A stretch of DNA of 64,000 bases from positions 1,674,001-1,738,000 of the forward strand of contig PUFA01000167.1 in assembly GCA_003508835.1 (NCBI GenBank), read 5' to 3'. The stretch is from Eonycteris spelaea (taxonomy: Eukaryota; Chordata; Mammalia; Chiroptera; Pteropodidae). The notes beneath the pieces were generated by a model that saw nothing but the letters and a program-made list of their open reading frames with translations, was not told where the DNA came from and made no database searches. A program made the position numbers and the translations under genes. Positions 1 to 10,880 of this stretch are shown here, in pieces; position 1 is the stretch's first letter, and every line of letters starts with the position of its first letter.

Positions 1-185
1 TTTTCAATTACAGTTGACAAACAATATTATCTTAGTGTCAAGTGTACAACATAATGATTAGACATTTATATAATTTATGAAGTGATCATCTCGATTAGTC
101 TAGTACTTATCTGACACCATACACAGTTATCACAATATTATCAACTATATTCTCTATGCTGTACTTCACGTTTCCACAGTTATCT
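1..185 (-). mobile_element. LINE-1 3'UTR fragment (L1MA/MB-like)
   Basis: The stretch from the window edge resembles the L1 3'UTR block read in reverse: a 'caatattat...gtgtacaac' unit, then 'gtgatcat', 'gacaccatac' and 'ctatgctgtacttcac'. It is truncated at the window edge, and the inner boundary is approximate. The family call is from memory of the consensus. Confidence 0.45.
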
Positions 186-1944
186 TAAAGGCAGAGGATC
201 TGGCAGTTAGAATCTCTGCACAATAACTCTCCTTTGTTTCATCCTTGAGTCTAGTTCAGTAGTTCACAAACTCTAATGTGCTAAAGATCTACTGTACAGC
301 CATCATACAAAATAAAATGCATCTTGGTCCTGATGGCTTAACGAGGGTATCTAAGGGTGGTTTTGACTACATGAAAATTTTACCTTATGTAATCATTTAA
401 AACTAACCTCCACAAAAATGAGGTTGTACTTTATTTTTTTTAACATAAATAACTGAAGTTTCCAAAGTACTTTATAGTGTGATTAAATATTCAGAATTAT
501 TAAGCTATTTTGGCATCGATTTACCAATTTTTAAAAATGCATGTTATATTATTTAGGTAAGATAACTGATAATCATAATTATCGAGCTGTATATTATATA
601 TCAGCATTATATTACCTTTGTGTTATTGATAGTTTTTTTCAATAACATATTGAAAAAATATACAGAATTCTGTTAATTATATGCAATTATTAAAATCCAC
701 CAACCAGTGGAAGATATGGGAACAGATAAATACTGAATTTAGAATCTTTGTGCTATTCCTGTACTGTACTATGCAGGGGGAGAGTTGGGGGCACTAAACA
801 TTAAGGAGTGTATGAGTGAGTAAGCGTAGTAGAAACCAGCCAAGTCAGTGCTCATGAGTTAGCAAAAATGTTCATTATTTTGCAATACGAACTTTTCTGT
901 TAATTTAGTTTTAAGGCTAAAAAAGCATTATATTAATACATTGAAGTTAGACTGCTGACTGAGTGAAAATGTTTTGTTTTCTGAGAATACCACAGACTAT
1001 TTTTGAAACATTTAGACTTTGGAAGTAACCAAAAGTATTTGCCAAGCACCTTTCCCCTATTTAAAAAATAGGAATGTGTATGGTCCACATGTTTCTAATT
1101 CATTTGCAACTAATTTATCAAAATTAACAAGTCCTATTTGCTAACCAGAAGATCTATGGAGCAGCTAAAAAGAAAAAAAAAAAAAGCCTTTTTAAATCTT
1201 CCTTTTGGATCACTCAGTTAATCTAGAGGAGAGTCAAACTGATTATCAAGGTTTATTAAAAACTGAGAAGCCATTGAGTATTTCCTTTCACCCTGTTTCT
1301 TCTGATTGATCTTCTTTGTCATTCGGAGAGGTCTCCAATTCTCCCTAGCTTGCCTTGCTCTCAGGATTGGTGGACATGTTCATTAACAATATTAGCAGTG
1401 ATAAGTTTCATAGAACATGTGTCATAAATATTAATGCTTCTATCCCTCATCGTTCTTATTCTCAAAAAGAAAAAAGTTACTAGATCAACTGTATAATAAA
1501 TTTGTCACATTTAGTTTCTTCCATACTTAACCGATATATGTAATGTATCTGTGAAGACATCTGTGTAGTTCTGTACAGATGTCTTCCACTTAAATGTTTC
1601 CTAAAAACCAATACAGAAGTTGAGTGTGCATATTAGCAATTAAACAGTTGAATATCTACACATCAATCTATTCATTAATTTATCAGTTAGCAAATATTTC
1701 TCATATTGTCCAGTCTCCCAAATATGCCCAATCATAGTACTTTCCTGGACACTTACTGAACATACAGAATCCCAGGTCCCTACTCCGGAAGCTGAGAATG
1801 TGTATATTTAACTAATGCCCCACAATGACTCTTGAATATCTGGGCCCTGCAGACACTGTGCTGGTTATTTATGCTGTGATCTTTTTAATATTAACTGTGA
1901 TCTCTTTCTTCAAGGAAGTTGAAGGAGCTGTTTAGAAAGGAGAC
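186..1944. other. Unassigned AT-rich sequence
   Basis: No gene is seen. It holds short A and T runs and a possible degraded MER5-like hAT piece at about 1755-1855 (weak match to the 'cccaggtccc...gagaatgtg' part). A few words near 245-300 look like the start of another MER5 copy. I could not assign the rest. Confidence 0.4.
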
Positions 1945-2002
1945 AACATATGATTGTGACAGCCACAAACTGGTTTTGTGATATTGGGCAAGTCACTTCT
2001 TC
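1945..2002 (+). repeat. MIR core fragment
   Basis: The words 'gtgatattgggcaagtcac' match the MIR core 'gtgaccttgggcaagtcac'. The fragment stops exactly where the Tigger-type element begins, so it may be an older MIR interrupted by that transposon. The continuation after 2501 is not convincing. Confidence 0.4.
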
Positions 2003-2004
2003 TA

Positions 2005-2499
2005 CAGACATATCTCATTTTATTGCATTTTCCTTTATTGTGCTTTGGATATATTGCTTGTTTTGTTTTGTTTTTTACAAATTGTAGGTTTGTACCATTT
2101 TTCCAAAAACATTTGCTCACTTTGTGTCTTTGTGTCATAGTTTGGTAATTCTCGCAATATTTTAAACTTTTTAATTATTATTATATTTGTTATGGGTGAC
2201 TTGTGATAAGTGATCTTTGATATTGGTTGGGAAGATCCTCTATCAGCAAAAAGATTACAGCTCACTTGAAGGCTCAGAAGATGGTTAGCATTTTTTAGCA
2301 CTAAAGTATTTTTTAACTAAGGTATATTCATTGTTTTTTTAGACATAATGCTATTACAGACTTGATAAACTACAGTATAATATAAACATAATTTTACATG
2401 TACTGGGAAGCCAAAAAAATTGCATGACTTGCTTTACTTCAATATTGCTTTGTTATGGTGGTCTGGAACTGAACTGACAATACCTCTGAAATATGCCTG
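2005..2499 (-). mobile_element. Tigger1-type pogo DNA transposon, internally deleted
   Basis: The ends are inverted: 'cagacatat' on the left and 'atatgcctg' on the right (the reverse complement begins caggcatat). Both abut a TA dinucleotide (2003-2004 and 2500-2501), the target duplication expected for pogo/Tigger. The interior matches the two terminal parts of Tigger1 joined together, including 'ttctcgcaatatt', the 'gatctttgatattggt' segment and the end 'ggtggtctggaactgaactg'. At 495 bp against about 2.4 kb for the full element, the transposase region is absent, so it is a non-autonomous derivative. Confidence 0.85.
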
Positions 2500-2501
2500 T
2501 A

Positions 2502-2719
2502 TTTGAAATTCATCTTGCTGTTAAGGCAAATATCAAAATTAGAAAGCTATATATACTTTGAAAACAAAGCAGCCCTTTATGCCATTGTTTTATTTTATTT
2601 TATCAAAGTATTTATTTTTAATTTCTATTTTAGGTAACATCAAAGCAATACTAAATGTTTATGTTTATATCATGAAATGGGAGCATGAATTAAAACAGCT
2701 TGCGAAGTACTGGTTTAGG
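2502..2719. other. Unassigned AT-rich spacer
   Basis: No recognisable repeat or gene is seen. The 69-codon open frame here is AT-rich and without domains. Confidence 0.4.
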
Positions 2720-3215
2720 AGGTACACCCATTTTCCATTGTTGTGTAACACATTACCACAAATTTAGCGGCTTCAGATGACACCTATTTCATGTCATAGT
2801 TTCTATGGGTCAGAGTCCAGGCACCGCTCAGCTGCCTCTACTGCTTGGTATCTTATCAGGCAGCAATCAGAGTATTGGATTGATTCAGAGGCCTGAATGG
2901 GGAAGAATCTAATTCCAAACTCATTCATATTGTTGGGAGAATTAATTTTCTAGTGGTTGTAGGACTGGGGGCTCTTGCTTCTTATTAGTCATTAGCTAGA
3001 GACCACCCACAGTCCCCAGGCCTCTTCACAGGCAGTTCATACCACAGCTGTCTGCTTCTTCGAAGCCACCAGGAGGATCTCTCCCTCCAGTTCACTAAGA
3101 TGGAATCCTAAAACAAAACAGTCACAGGAGTGACATCCCATCACCTCTGCTATGTTCTATTGATTAGAAGCAAAAGACAGTATCCATCTGCTCAAAGAGA
3201 GGCATTAAACCAGGG
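2720..3215 (-). mobile_element. MLT1-like MaLR LTR (ERVL-MaLR), degraded
   Basis: The block starts with a 'ttgttgtgtaacacattaccacaa' type segment followed by 'agcggctt', then 'gtcatagtttctatgggtcag'. Later it has 'ctgctatgttctattgattagaagcaa'-type text. These are the order and words of MLT1J/K LTRs in reverse orientation. No flanking duplication was found, and the boundaries are approximate. Confidence 0.6.
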
Positions 3216-3465
3216 GTGTGAATCACTGGAGCTACCCAAGTGTGAATCTATCTAGATGGCTTGTAAAGTAAGTTCTTAAGTAGAAAACAGTGTGGCTTGA
3301 AATGTGGTCCCTAGACCTCACACAGGAGAATCTCTTAAGCTGCAGATTTACAGGGTCCAGAGCCATTCGTGCTGAATTAGAACAGGATAAGAAAATCTGT
3401 GTTTTTTCACAAACTCCCAAGTGATTTCTGTTTGCATTATTAACATTTTGGGACATTATCATGCC
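3216..3465 (+). mobile_element. MER5-like hAT element (degraded)
   Basis: Words such as 'tgaatcactggagctaccc', 'gaaatgtggtccctagacc' and 'gagaatctcttaagctgc' resemble the MER5A/MER58 group of hAT-Charlie elements. Terminal inverted repeats are not clear. Confidence 0.4.
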
Positions 3466-3479
3466 TAAGATTCTGTAAA

Positions 3480-4866
3480 TTAATTTTGAAAAATTAACCT
3501 TTAAGAGGCAATGGGGATACCAGAGAAAAAAATAAATTGGACTTTGTTAAAATAAAAACTTTTGTCCTTTAAAAAACATTCTCAAAAAAAATGAAAAGAC
3601 AGCCTACCCAATGGGAGAAACTATTTTCGAATCATGTATCTGATAAGGGTCTATTTTCCAGAACACATTCTTACAACTCAAAAATAAGAAGAATCCAATT
3701 AAAAATATGCTGAGAAGTTGAGTAAACATTTCTTCAAAGATATACAAATTGTCAATAAGCACATGAAAAGATATTCAACATCGTTAGTCATTAGTAAAAT
3801 GCAAATCGAAACCTCAGTGAGATGCTACTTCATACCCACTAAGGTGTTATCATAAAAAGAGGGACAATAACAAGGTGGGTAAGGAAATGGAGAAATTGGA
3901 ACTGTTATACATTGCTGGTGACAAAGACACCCTCCTTGATCAAATGTCAGTCAGGCTTCTCTGAGCCTTCCTCTTGACTGGGCACCATCCTTAGCCTGCC
4001 ACCCTTGGACTGCTGAGCCCAGTTCAGCAAGAATCCTGCCAAGACAATTTAGCAAGAATCAACTACCTCAATATTCAATAGTAATTTTTCATCCACTGAC
4101 TCCCTCACTCTGCCAACTGGCTATAAATCCTCAGCTGCCCTTGTTGTATATGGAGTTGAATTCAACGTCCCTCTCCTATTGCAATAGTCTTGAATAAAGT
4201 CTTCCTTGCCTATTTAACTCAATCCAGTCCAATTTTTAAATGACACTGGTGAGAACGTAAAATGGTGCAGCTGCTTGGAAAACAGTTTAGCAGTTTCTCA
4301 AAAGGTTGAATACAATTACTCAACAATTCCAATCCTATGTGTATATCCAAGAGAAATGAAAACATGTTCACATAAAAACTTACACATGAATGTTCACAGT
4401 CTCATTTTTTATAATCATCGAAAAGGGGAAACAACTTGAATGTTTATCAACTAATAAATGGAGAAACAAAATGAAAACATACAATGGAATATTATTCATC
4501 CATAAGAAGAAATGAAGTACTGATTCATGTTAAAATATGGGTGTCATGAAAACATTATGCTTAATGAAAGAAGCCAGAAACAAAAGGCCACATATTGTAT
4601 AACTCAATTTATATAAATGTACAGAAAAATTCATAGAGACAGAAAGGAGATTAATAGTTGGCAGGGGCTGAGGGAGGAAGGGAACAGGGAGTGACTGCTA
4701 ATGGGTTTGGGGTTTCTTTTGGGGATAATGAAAATGTTCTGGAATTAGATAGTGATGATGGTTGCACAATCTTGTGAATATAATAAAAGTCACAGAATTT
4801 ACACTTTAAAAGCGAATTTTATGGTATGTAAATTGTATCTTAACTTTTTAAGTACATTTTAAAAAG
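3480..4866 (+). mobile_element. LINE-1 3' end (ORF2 C-terminus plus 3'UTR), L1MA/MB-like
   Basis: From about 3500 the sequence follows L1 ORF2: 'attggactttgttaaaat', 'ctgataagggtct', 'aaacctcagtgagatgc'. The 'caatggaatattattcatcc' segment and the 3'UTR words 'ggggctgagggagg' and 'gttctggaattagatagtg' follow. It ends near a short A-rich tail at about 4860. The element is 5'-truncated, and a solo LTR splits it at 3919-4245. Frameshifts and stops show it is dead. The 3'UTR type suggests a eutherian-ancestral subfamily. Confidence 0.85.
3919..4245 (+). mobile_element. Solo LTR, class I (ERV1-like), inserted in L1
   Basis: A 327-bp block starting TGAC and ending GACA interrupts L1 text that resumes without loss on each side. 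It is flanked by the 4-bp target duplication CTGG (3915-3918 and 4246-4249), the length typical of gammaretrovirus-like ERV1. It contains a TATA-like 'ctataaatcc' near 4120 and a polyadenylation signal 'gaataaagtc' near 4192, as expected for U3/R. No internal viral genes are present. I do not recognise the subfamily. Confidence 0.75.
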
Positions 4867-5234
4867 CATCAGAAGGCATCATCTTCTAAATGAACTTTTT
4901 CATGCGTGTTTCTATGACATGTGTGTCTGATTTTTGAAAATGAATATTAATTATGAAACTAAAATATAAAATAGTAAAGTTAATATTTCAAACATGCACA
5001 AGACCCAAATCAGTTTTTTTTTCTCCAAAATCAGTTCTTGTTTCCTAAGCACTAAACCTAACCTTGCCATAAACTTTTAAGGATTCATCATCGCTAAATA
5101 TCATCAATAGAAAAGGGACAAGAAACTAATGTGCAATGAATAAAGCTTTCCTGTAACACATTGTCAGAGATAAACACATTTTCTCAGGTACTTAGCTTAT
5201 TTCATTTGTGCTTCTTGGAAGCTTCGTGTTATCC
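4867..5234. other. Unassigned sequence
   Basis: AT-rich; no repeat or gene recognised. Confidence 0.4.
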
Positions 5235-5335
5235 AGTGGGGAGGGGCAGGAAAGAGAGGAAGGAGGAAGGAAAGGAGGAGAAGCAGGGAGAGGGAGAAGA
5301 CAAAGGGATAACTTAAAAAAAAGGTGGGTGGGAGA
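5235..5335 (+). repeat. Purine-rich (GA) tract
   Basis: About 100 bp of almost pure A/G on the plus strand ('ggggaggggcaggaaagagg' and onward). It is low complexity and could form triplex structure. Confidence 0.7.
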
Positions 5336-6935
5336 AATAGTCATCAAAGTTCATCCCTGATTTCCACCTTAGTGCTTTGAAGCTGCTGCTATTTTTCTCC
5401 AACATCTTACTGAGATTACTCAGGCTGCAAAGTCCGTAATGCATTCTATAATACATTTTGCAACATTAATTTGTAGCCATTGAGTTATATATCTAATAGT
5501 TTGGAAGGAAACTATAAGAGAGAAATAAACTGCTTTGCCTAAGAAAGAAAGAGAAAATTCCTGGATGAGAGACAAGCAATTAAAGATAGCCTAAGGAAAG
5601 GAGGAGAACTTATTGAAAAAACTTGGTCCTGATAAAATAGTGAAATTCACAGCTTTGTAGAAAGTATTCGCCATTGAGTAAACAGAGGGACTTTTTATGA
5701 ACATAAATATCTAATACAATTTTGTCACTTTCTAAGTGGTGCTACAATATAATACCACTTGCTTTCCCTCCAAGTCTGCCAGATGCACAGCCTTGTGCCT
5801 GTAGTACTTTGGTAAGTGAATAAAGGGCATGGATGGGGGAGGGATGTTGCCCAAAGTGAGGTAATGCTGTGTGAGTAGCAAAGAATCCACACTTATAAAA
5901 AGATGAGAGAGTGGAGATGCATAAAAGCAGGGTATAAACATGATGAGGCCGCATCTCAGACCATACTGGAAGAAATCCTTCATTTCCCACTCTATGTTCT
6001 TCTCACCTCTTTCTTTTAAGAAGAGACTATAACAGGGCCTCCTAGGAGGCAACAAAGAATAAAGCTGAAAATATTAAGTTTATATGTTTCTTACCCTATG
6101 AACTGATTGTGACAATTTCTGGTGTGATCTTGACAAAGGACGTGTAAGAATTCAGTGCATAGAATGTCACATAGAACGAATGACACAGGCCTGCAAAAGA
6201 CAGGCCTTGGGTTGGCTTATCTTGGCCAATATTCACTGCATGTCTACAATGTGTTGGATGCCTTGACTGGTTTCTGGCAGGAAGATTAACAAATGCTGAT
6301 CTCTGCTATTAAGAAAACGTTTGATGTATGTTAATGGTGCCCAAGTATAGTGTGATCTGTGGACCTGTTTGTAGTCTACAAGATATGTATTGTGGCAAAA
6401 TAAGTACGAAAATTGAAAGTATTTACAACTTTTAAGTACCTTGACAGAGTAGCTTTATATCTGTTGACACATGATCAAAAATTGGGATTGTATATTATAT
6501 CTTTATACTTCACTTTTCTATGAATTTAGTTGTATTATATTTTACAAAATTATTAGTTCATGATGGATTGGAGTTAAAAAATATATAAACTGGTCCTTCA
6601 CAACTAACACTTTGAGATTTGAGGTACACTATGACTCAACTTTCCCTGGAGAGATAGAGAAAACCTCCCAGAAGAGATTATTCCGGAGCAGAAACCTCGA
6701 AGATAAATAGACTTGTCAGGAAAAGAAGGAAAGGCATTACTAGAAAGAAAAAGCGCATATGTCAAGGCTCAGTGTCCCACCACAGCAAGGTACTCCCAGA
6801 GAACTGAAAGTAGTTTGGTGTGGTTGGCATAGGTGCTGGGTTCAGGGGCAAGGGGACTAATAGGAGATGCAACTGGAAAACAGCCTTATAGCAAAGTTTA
6901 AATTTCACATTTCAGGCAAAGGGTAGTAGGTAGGG
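5336..6935. other. Unassigned sequence
   Basis: No gene or clear repeat is seen. An open frame of 107 codons on the minus strand (5732-6055) has no recognisable domain and no supporting context, so it is taken as chance. Confidence 0.4.
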
Positions 6936-6940
6936 AACAT

Positions 6941-7324
6941 AGCTTTTCTAAGGCTGCTCTGGCTACTATAACGAAATACCATAGACTGGGTGACTTAACA
7001 GCAGACATTAATTTCTCACAGTTCTGGAGGCTGCGAAGTCTAAGCTCAAGATGTCAGCAGATTTGGTTCTTGGTGAGAGTCCTCTGCCTGGCTTGCAGAC
7101 CGCCGACTTCTCACTGTGTCCTCCCATGGCAGAGAGAGAAAGCTCTGGCGTCTCTTCCTTTTCTTACTAATCCCACTCTGGGCGCTCCACCCTCATGACC
7201 TTATCTAAACCTAATTATCTCCCCAAAGCCCCCAAAGCCCCATCTCCTAAAACCAACACATTGGCTATTAGGGCTTTAACACACAAATTTTCAGAGACAC
7301 AGACATCCACTAGATCCATAACAT
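6941..7324 (-). mobile_element. MaLR solo LTR (MSTA/MLT1A type)
   Basis: Read in reverse it follows the MST/MLT1A LTR: 'ggctactataacgaaatacc', 'agactgggtgacttaacagc', 'ctcacagttctggaggctg', 'ttgcagaccgccgacttctc', 'tcatgaccttatctaaacc'. A perfect 10-bp direct repeat AACATAGCTT lies at both edges (6936-6945 and 7320-7329) and contains the target duplication. The LTR limits are uncertain by a few bases within that repeat. Confidence 0.85.
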
Positions 7325-7329
7325 AGCTT

Positions 7330-7774
7330 ATGAGTTGACCATGTCTTTTAAGGGTTATAAATAGCTGAGCATCCAGAAGAGCTGTCAAGGAGGCAGCTAT
7401 ATGTACTCAGTAGAGACTTAATAGGTTTTAGATTTGGTTTGTAAAGCCATCAACCTAAAGGTGGTGGTTAAAACCAAGGCAGTACCAAGATGCTGCAGGG
7501 AGAGTGTAAAGTGAAGAAAGAAGGTCAAAACCCCTGGGGTCCCAAGGGCACATGGAGGATGAAGAATCTACTTAGGAAAGTACAAGACACTGTCAGAGAG
7601 GGGAGTGCAGAGTCAAAGAAACAAAAGAGGAGAGCTGCAAGGATCAGGGAAGGATTATTAAGAAATGTGTGTGTCCCCTGGTCCCTCCTATTGGCTGGCC
7701 ACTCTGCTTACAATTTTGTTATCTGACCACGCCAAATGCTGGCAACCTGGTAGTGGAAAGTATGCAAAAGTATC
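7330..7774. other. Unassigned sequence
   Basis: Purine-rich in parts; no repeat recognised. The 78-codon open frame at 7490-7726 shows no domain. Confidence 0.4.
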
Positions 7775-7945
7775 TTGATTCAGTTTAGTTCAGACTTTGC
7801 TACTTATTGTGTCACCATGAGAAAATAATTTAGCCCCTCAAAACCATAACGTTGTCATCTACAAAATCAGGGTAGTATTTCTAGCCACATCTTCTTCTTC
7901 ACAGGCTCATTGTGAGTATTGAGAGAAATCATATCTGTGGTTATT
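7775..7945 (+). repeat. MIR SINE
   Basis: Matches MIR in order: 'cagactttgctacttatt', 'tgtgtcaccatgag', 'ttagcccctcaaaacc', 'tcatctacaaaatcagggtag', and 'ggctcattgtgagtattgag'. Confidence 0.7.
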
Positions 7946-8497
7946 AAAATTCTATATCTGCAAAATGAGAATATTTTAAGTCTCCTGCTAAGCAGCAGTA
8001 TCTTAAATGAGAAAAGTTTATTATCATCCATAATTACATTTATGGATGGTTAATTCTCATCAGCCTACTCCCAGAAATGAATCATACTTAGGTGATCTCA
8101 GGAAATGTCCGTGGCAGGAAATACAAAGCTGGCATCGGAAGGACACTGAGAAGAGAGATGGCAATGAAGGACAGGGGATGTTACAGAAGAAACTTGTCCT
8201 TGGCCAGAATTACTGGGAATCGAATGGGTCATGAATTTCACAGCACCCCAAAGTCCCTGAAATTTAATCAAAGGAGAAGTGGTCCTTGGAACTCGAGTTT
8301 TTAAAAAGTTACATTTAAAAGGCGCATGCAATAGAATAGGCCCTTTAAGAGAAACCAAAGCATAAGTTTTAGCACAATTACCAGTAAATTTTCTAATGCT
8401 AAATATACATTTTGAAAATATAAAGGACATTTTATAAAACTTTCTCTTTAGTCAGATAATCAAAAGCAAGTGGTACAGCTTTCAGATCTTTGGATGA
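7946..8497. other. Unassigned sequence
   Basis: No repeat recognised. Overlapping open frames of up to 110 codons at 8046-8430 on both strands have no known motif. Confidence 0.4.
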
Positions 8498-8547
8498 CAG
8501 AATTACTGACCTTTGGGAGAAGCAGAATTACTGACCTTTGGGAGAAG
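8498..8547 (+). repeat. Perfect 25-bp tandem duplication
   Basis: The 25-bp unit beginning CAGAATTACTGACC and ending GGGAGAAG occurs twice head to tail (8498-8522 and 8523-8547) with no mismatch. This suggests a fairly recent duplication. Confidence 0.95.
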
Positions 8548-9004
8548 ACATGTTTGTTACTCTGGGACCTCTAAAATTACTGGTAACATGACTATGGAAA
8601 ACATGTCAAATAAACAAAGGCACCAAATTCAGAGACCACAAGTCACCAGTTTCCCTGTGAAAATATCAAATGTTTTACAGTTACTTGGCCAAATGTCTGC
8701 TCAAGTTAGGTAATGAGTGGGTATTGTGACATTTTTTTCTCTTGCTCTGCATTCATTATTAATGTATTAAAAGAAAATGACAGTGATACGAAGAACAAAA
8801 TACAGACTAGGTGTCTTGATAGTCAAATTGGTTCTGATTAAGGCAGCTGCTTTTAGGGAATTTCCCATGGATTCAGCCCTTCTAGTCTGTAGCATAAGGA
8901 GCAGAAGGGATTCTTGATGAAGAAATAAATGAAACAAAGAAAAGAAGAAGAAGGAGATGCTTTGCCAAGTGAACAATTCTAAAGAGAGCCAAGTTTTCTT
9001 CAAT
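8548..9004. other. Unassigned sequence
   Basis: No repeat or gene recognised. It contains a short purine-rich stretch near 8930-8960. Confidence 0.4.
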
Positions 9005-9240
9005 TAATTTATTCATTCATAAGACAAATCCAACAACAATTATTAATTGAAGACTTTTATGTGTCAGGAGCATTGCCAGTGCTGGGAAAGAGCAGAAAAG
9101 ACTTGGAAGTTCACAGTCTAGTTGGGAAGACTTACATCAAACGAGTAATTAAACAAAGCACCACGTGATTGTTTGGATAGACAATGGGGTGCTGGAGGGA
9201 CGTAAATGGAAACTCAGTTGAAGCTGTGGATACTACATTG
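9005..9240 (-). mobile_element. L2 3' end (LINE-2)
   Basis: In reverse it carries the L2 tail: 'ttcattcataagacaaatcc', 'tttatgtgtcaggagcattg', 'ccagtgctgggaaagagcag', then 'ttcacagtctagttgggaag'. Highly diverged. Confidence 0.65.
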
Positions 9241-9904
9241 ATGCCTTCAGCCTCTCTTTTCCCTCAGATTGCTGTTGTTCCAGCTATCCTTTGATTTAAC
9301 AAAAAAAATTAGAAGTTTGGGTTGCATGTCAGAAGCTGAAGAAACTCATTGGCTCAGCATGGGTCAAGTGCTAGTTCCAGTGGCAGCCAAAATTAATCTG
9401 TCAGACTAATGACATGCATAATCTATATTGTGCTTCATTGTATTTAACCTTTAATGGTTCAGGTAAATCACTTTAATTTGCATTATGTCAAAGATAATGT
9501 TAGGAAATCATCAGTGTTTCTCTTGTTCGCTACTGTCTGAAATTCCTTCTATACGACAAGGAAAGTAAGTGGTGTCTTGTATCCACCACGAAAGCTGGAA
9601 TGAATGAGCTGAAGAATCCGGACTTGCATGGGCTCTTTCCAAACACCTTTTTGTATTTGTAATTTTGTATTTTTTTCTTGAGTGAGCTCTCAAATTCTGG
9701 ATCTACCCTCAAATGAGATTCAAACTAAAAAAAGTATATATTTATGATAACAAAAAATGTTGACTAAAATATATTTACACTATATCATATCCATGGGGCA
9801 TCAGAGTAAAAGACATATTTTCAGGCAGGACAGGACTGTCCAGGGAGAAAAAGGTATAGAAACAAATTAAACTGGCCTTTTCTACCCTGCATGGGGTAGG
9901 CACT
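9241..9904. other. Unassigned sequence
   Basis: No repeat confidently recognised. Part of 9260-9500 is complex and non-repetitive. AT-rich at 9720-9800. Confidence 0.4.
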
Positions 9905-10195
9905 GTTCAAGCATTCAATAATGCAACAAATATTTATTGTGTGCTCACTATGTGCCAGAAAATGTGATAGAAAAATCGTATACATCAGGAAACAAAACAA
10001 CCAATAATACTTCACTTGTGGAGCTTATCTCTTAGCAAGAAAGACAGACAATAAATACTAAGCATAATAAGTAAACATTTATTACATTAGAAGGTGGTAA
10101 GGACAGTGATGGGGAAATGTACAGCAGGTAAGGGAGACTGAGAGTGTGGGATGAGAAAGATATTCCACATGGTTAGGAAAAGACTGGTTATTCTA

Positions 10196-10600
10196 TAGCT
10201 CTAGTAACAAGATGACTTTCAATGAATTATAACAATTCACCTCAGTAAACGTGCTTTTACAAGCCAACCAATCAGCATCAATCTCTTACTAAAAGTCAGC
10301 CAATCAGGAAGGAACTCATTCCCCCCAAAACACACTTTTAAGTGCTGACTCACCATTCAACAGCAGTCTCATGGAGTAACCTTGGTTCTATTGATGAAAT
10401 TCATGTCTCTGAGATTCTGCCAATCTGTGAACTTCATGTTCCCGAACACTCTATCTAAGGTTAACCTAACAATCTGCTCTCTGCTCTGTTTGGAGAGATT
10501 GTATGTGAGCCACATAGCTCTCTCTTACCATAATAAACAACTGCACTTTTTATATCTGAGGTGCTTAGGAATTGAGTGGTAGACAGTACTGTGGGGTGCC
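10196..10600 (+). mobile_element. LTR-like insertion in L2
   Basis: This block breaks L2 continuity. It carries repeated 'ccaatcag' motifs ('agccaaccaatcagcatc', 'cagccaatcagg') and a polyadenylation-like 'cataataaacaactgc' near its 3' side, which is typical of a retroviral U3-R. The exact ends and target duplication are unclear. No viral genes are present. Confidence 0.55.
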
Positions 10601-10880
10601 CAGTATTGGGCAGAGAAGATACCATTGAAAAGATGGCATCTGAGCAAAAAAATGGAGGAAGCTAGAGTCGGCCAAGCAAATATCTAGAGAGAGAAGATTC
10701 TAATAAGAAGAAACTATTCATATGATTGTCCTATTGTGGGATAGTGTCTGAAATGTTCAGGAACAGAAAAGAAGATAGTGGGGCTAGATGAGAGTGAGCA
10801 AGAGGCAGAGTAGGAGGAGATGAGAGCAGACAAATCATGGGGACACATCACTCAAGGCCTGTGGGCCACTAAAAAGACTT

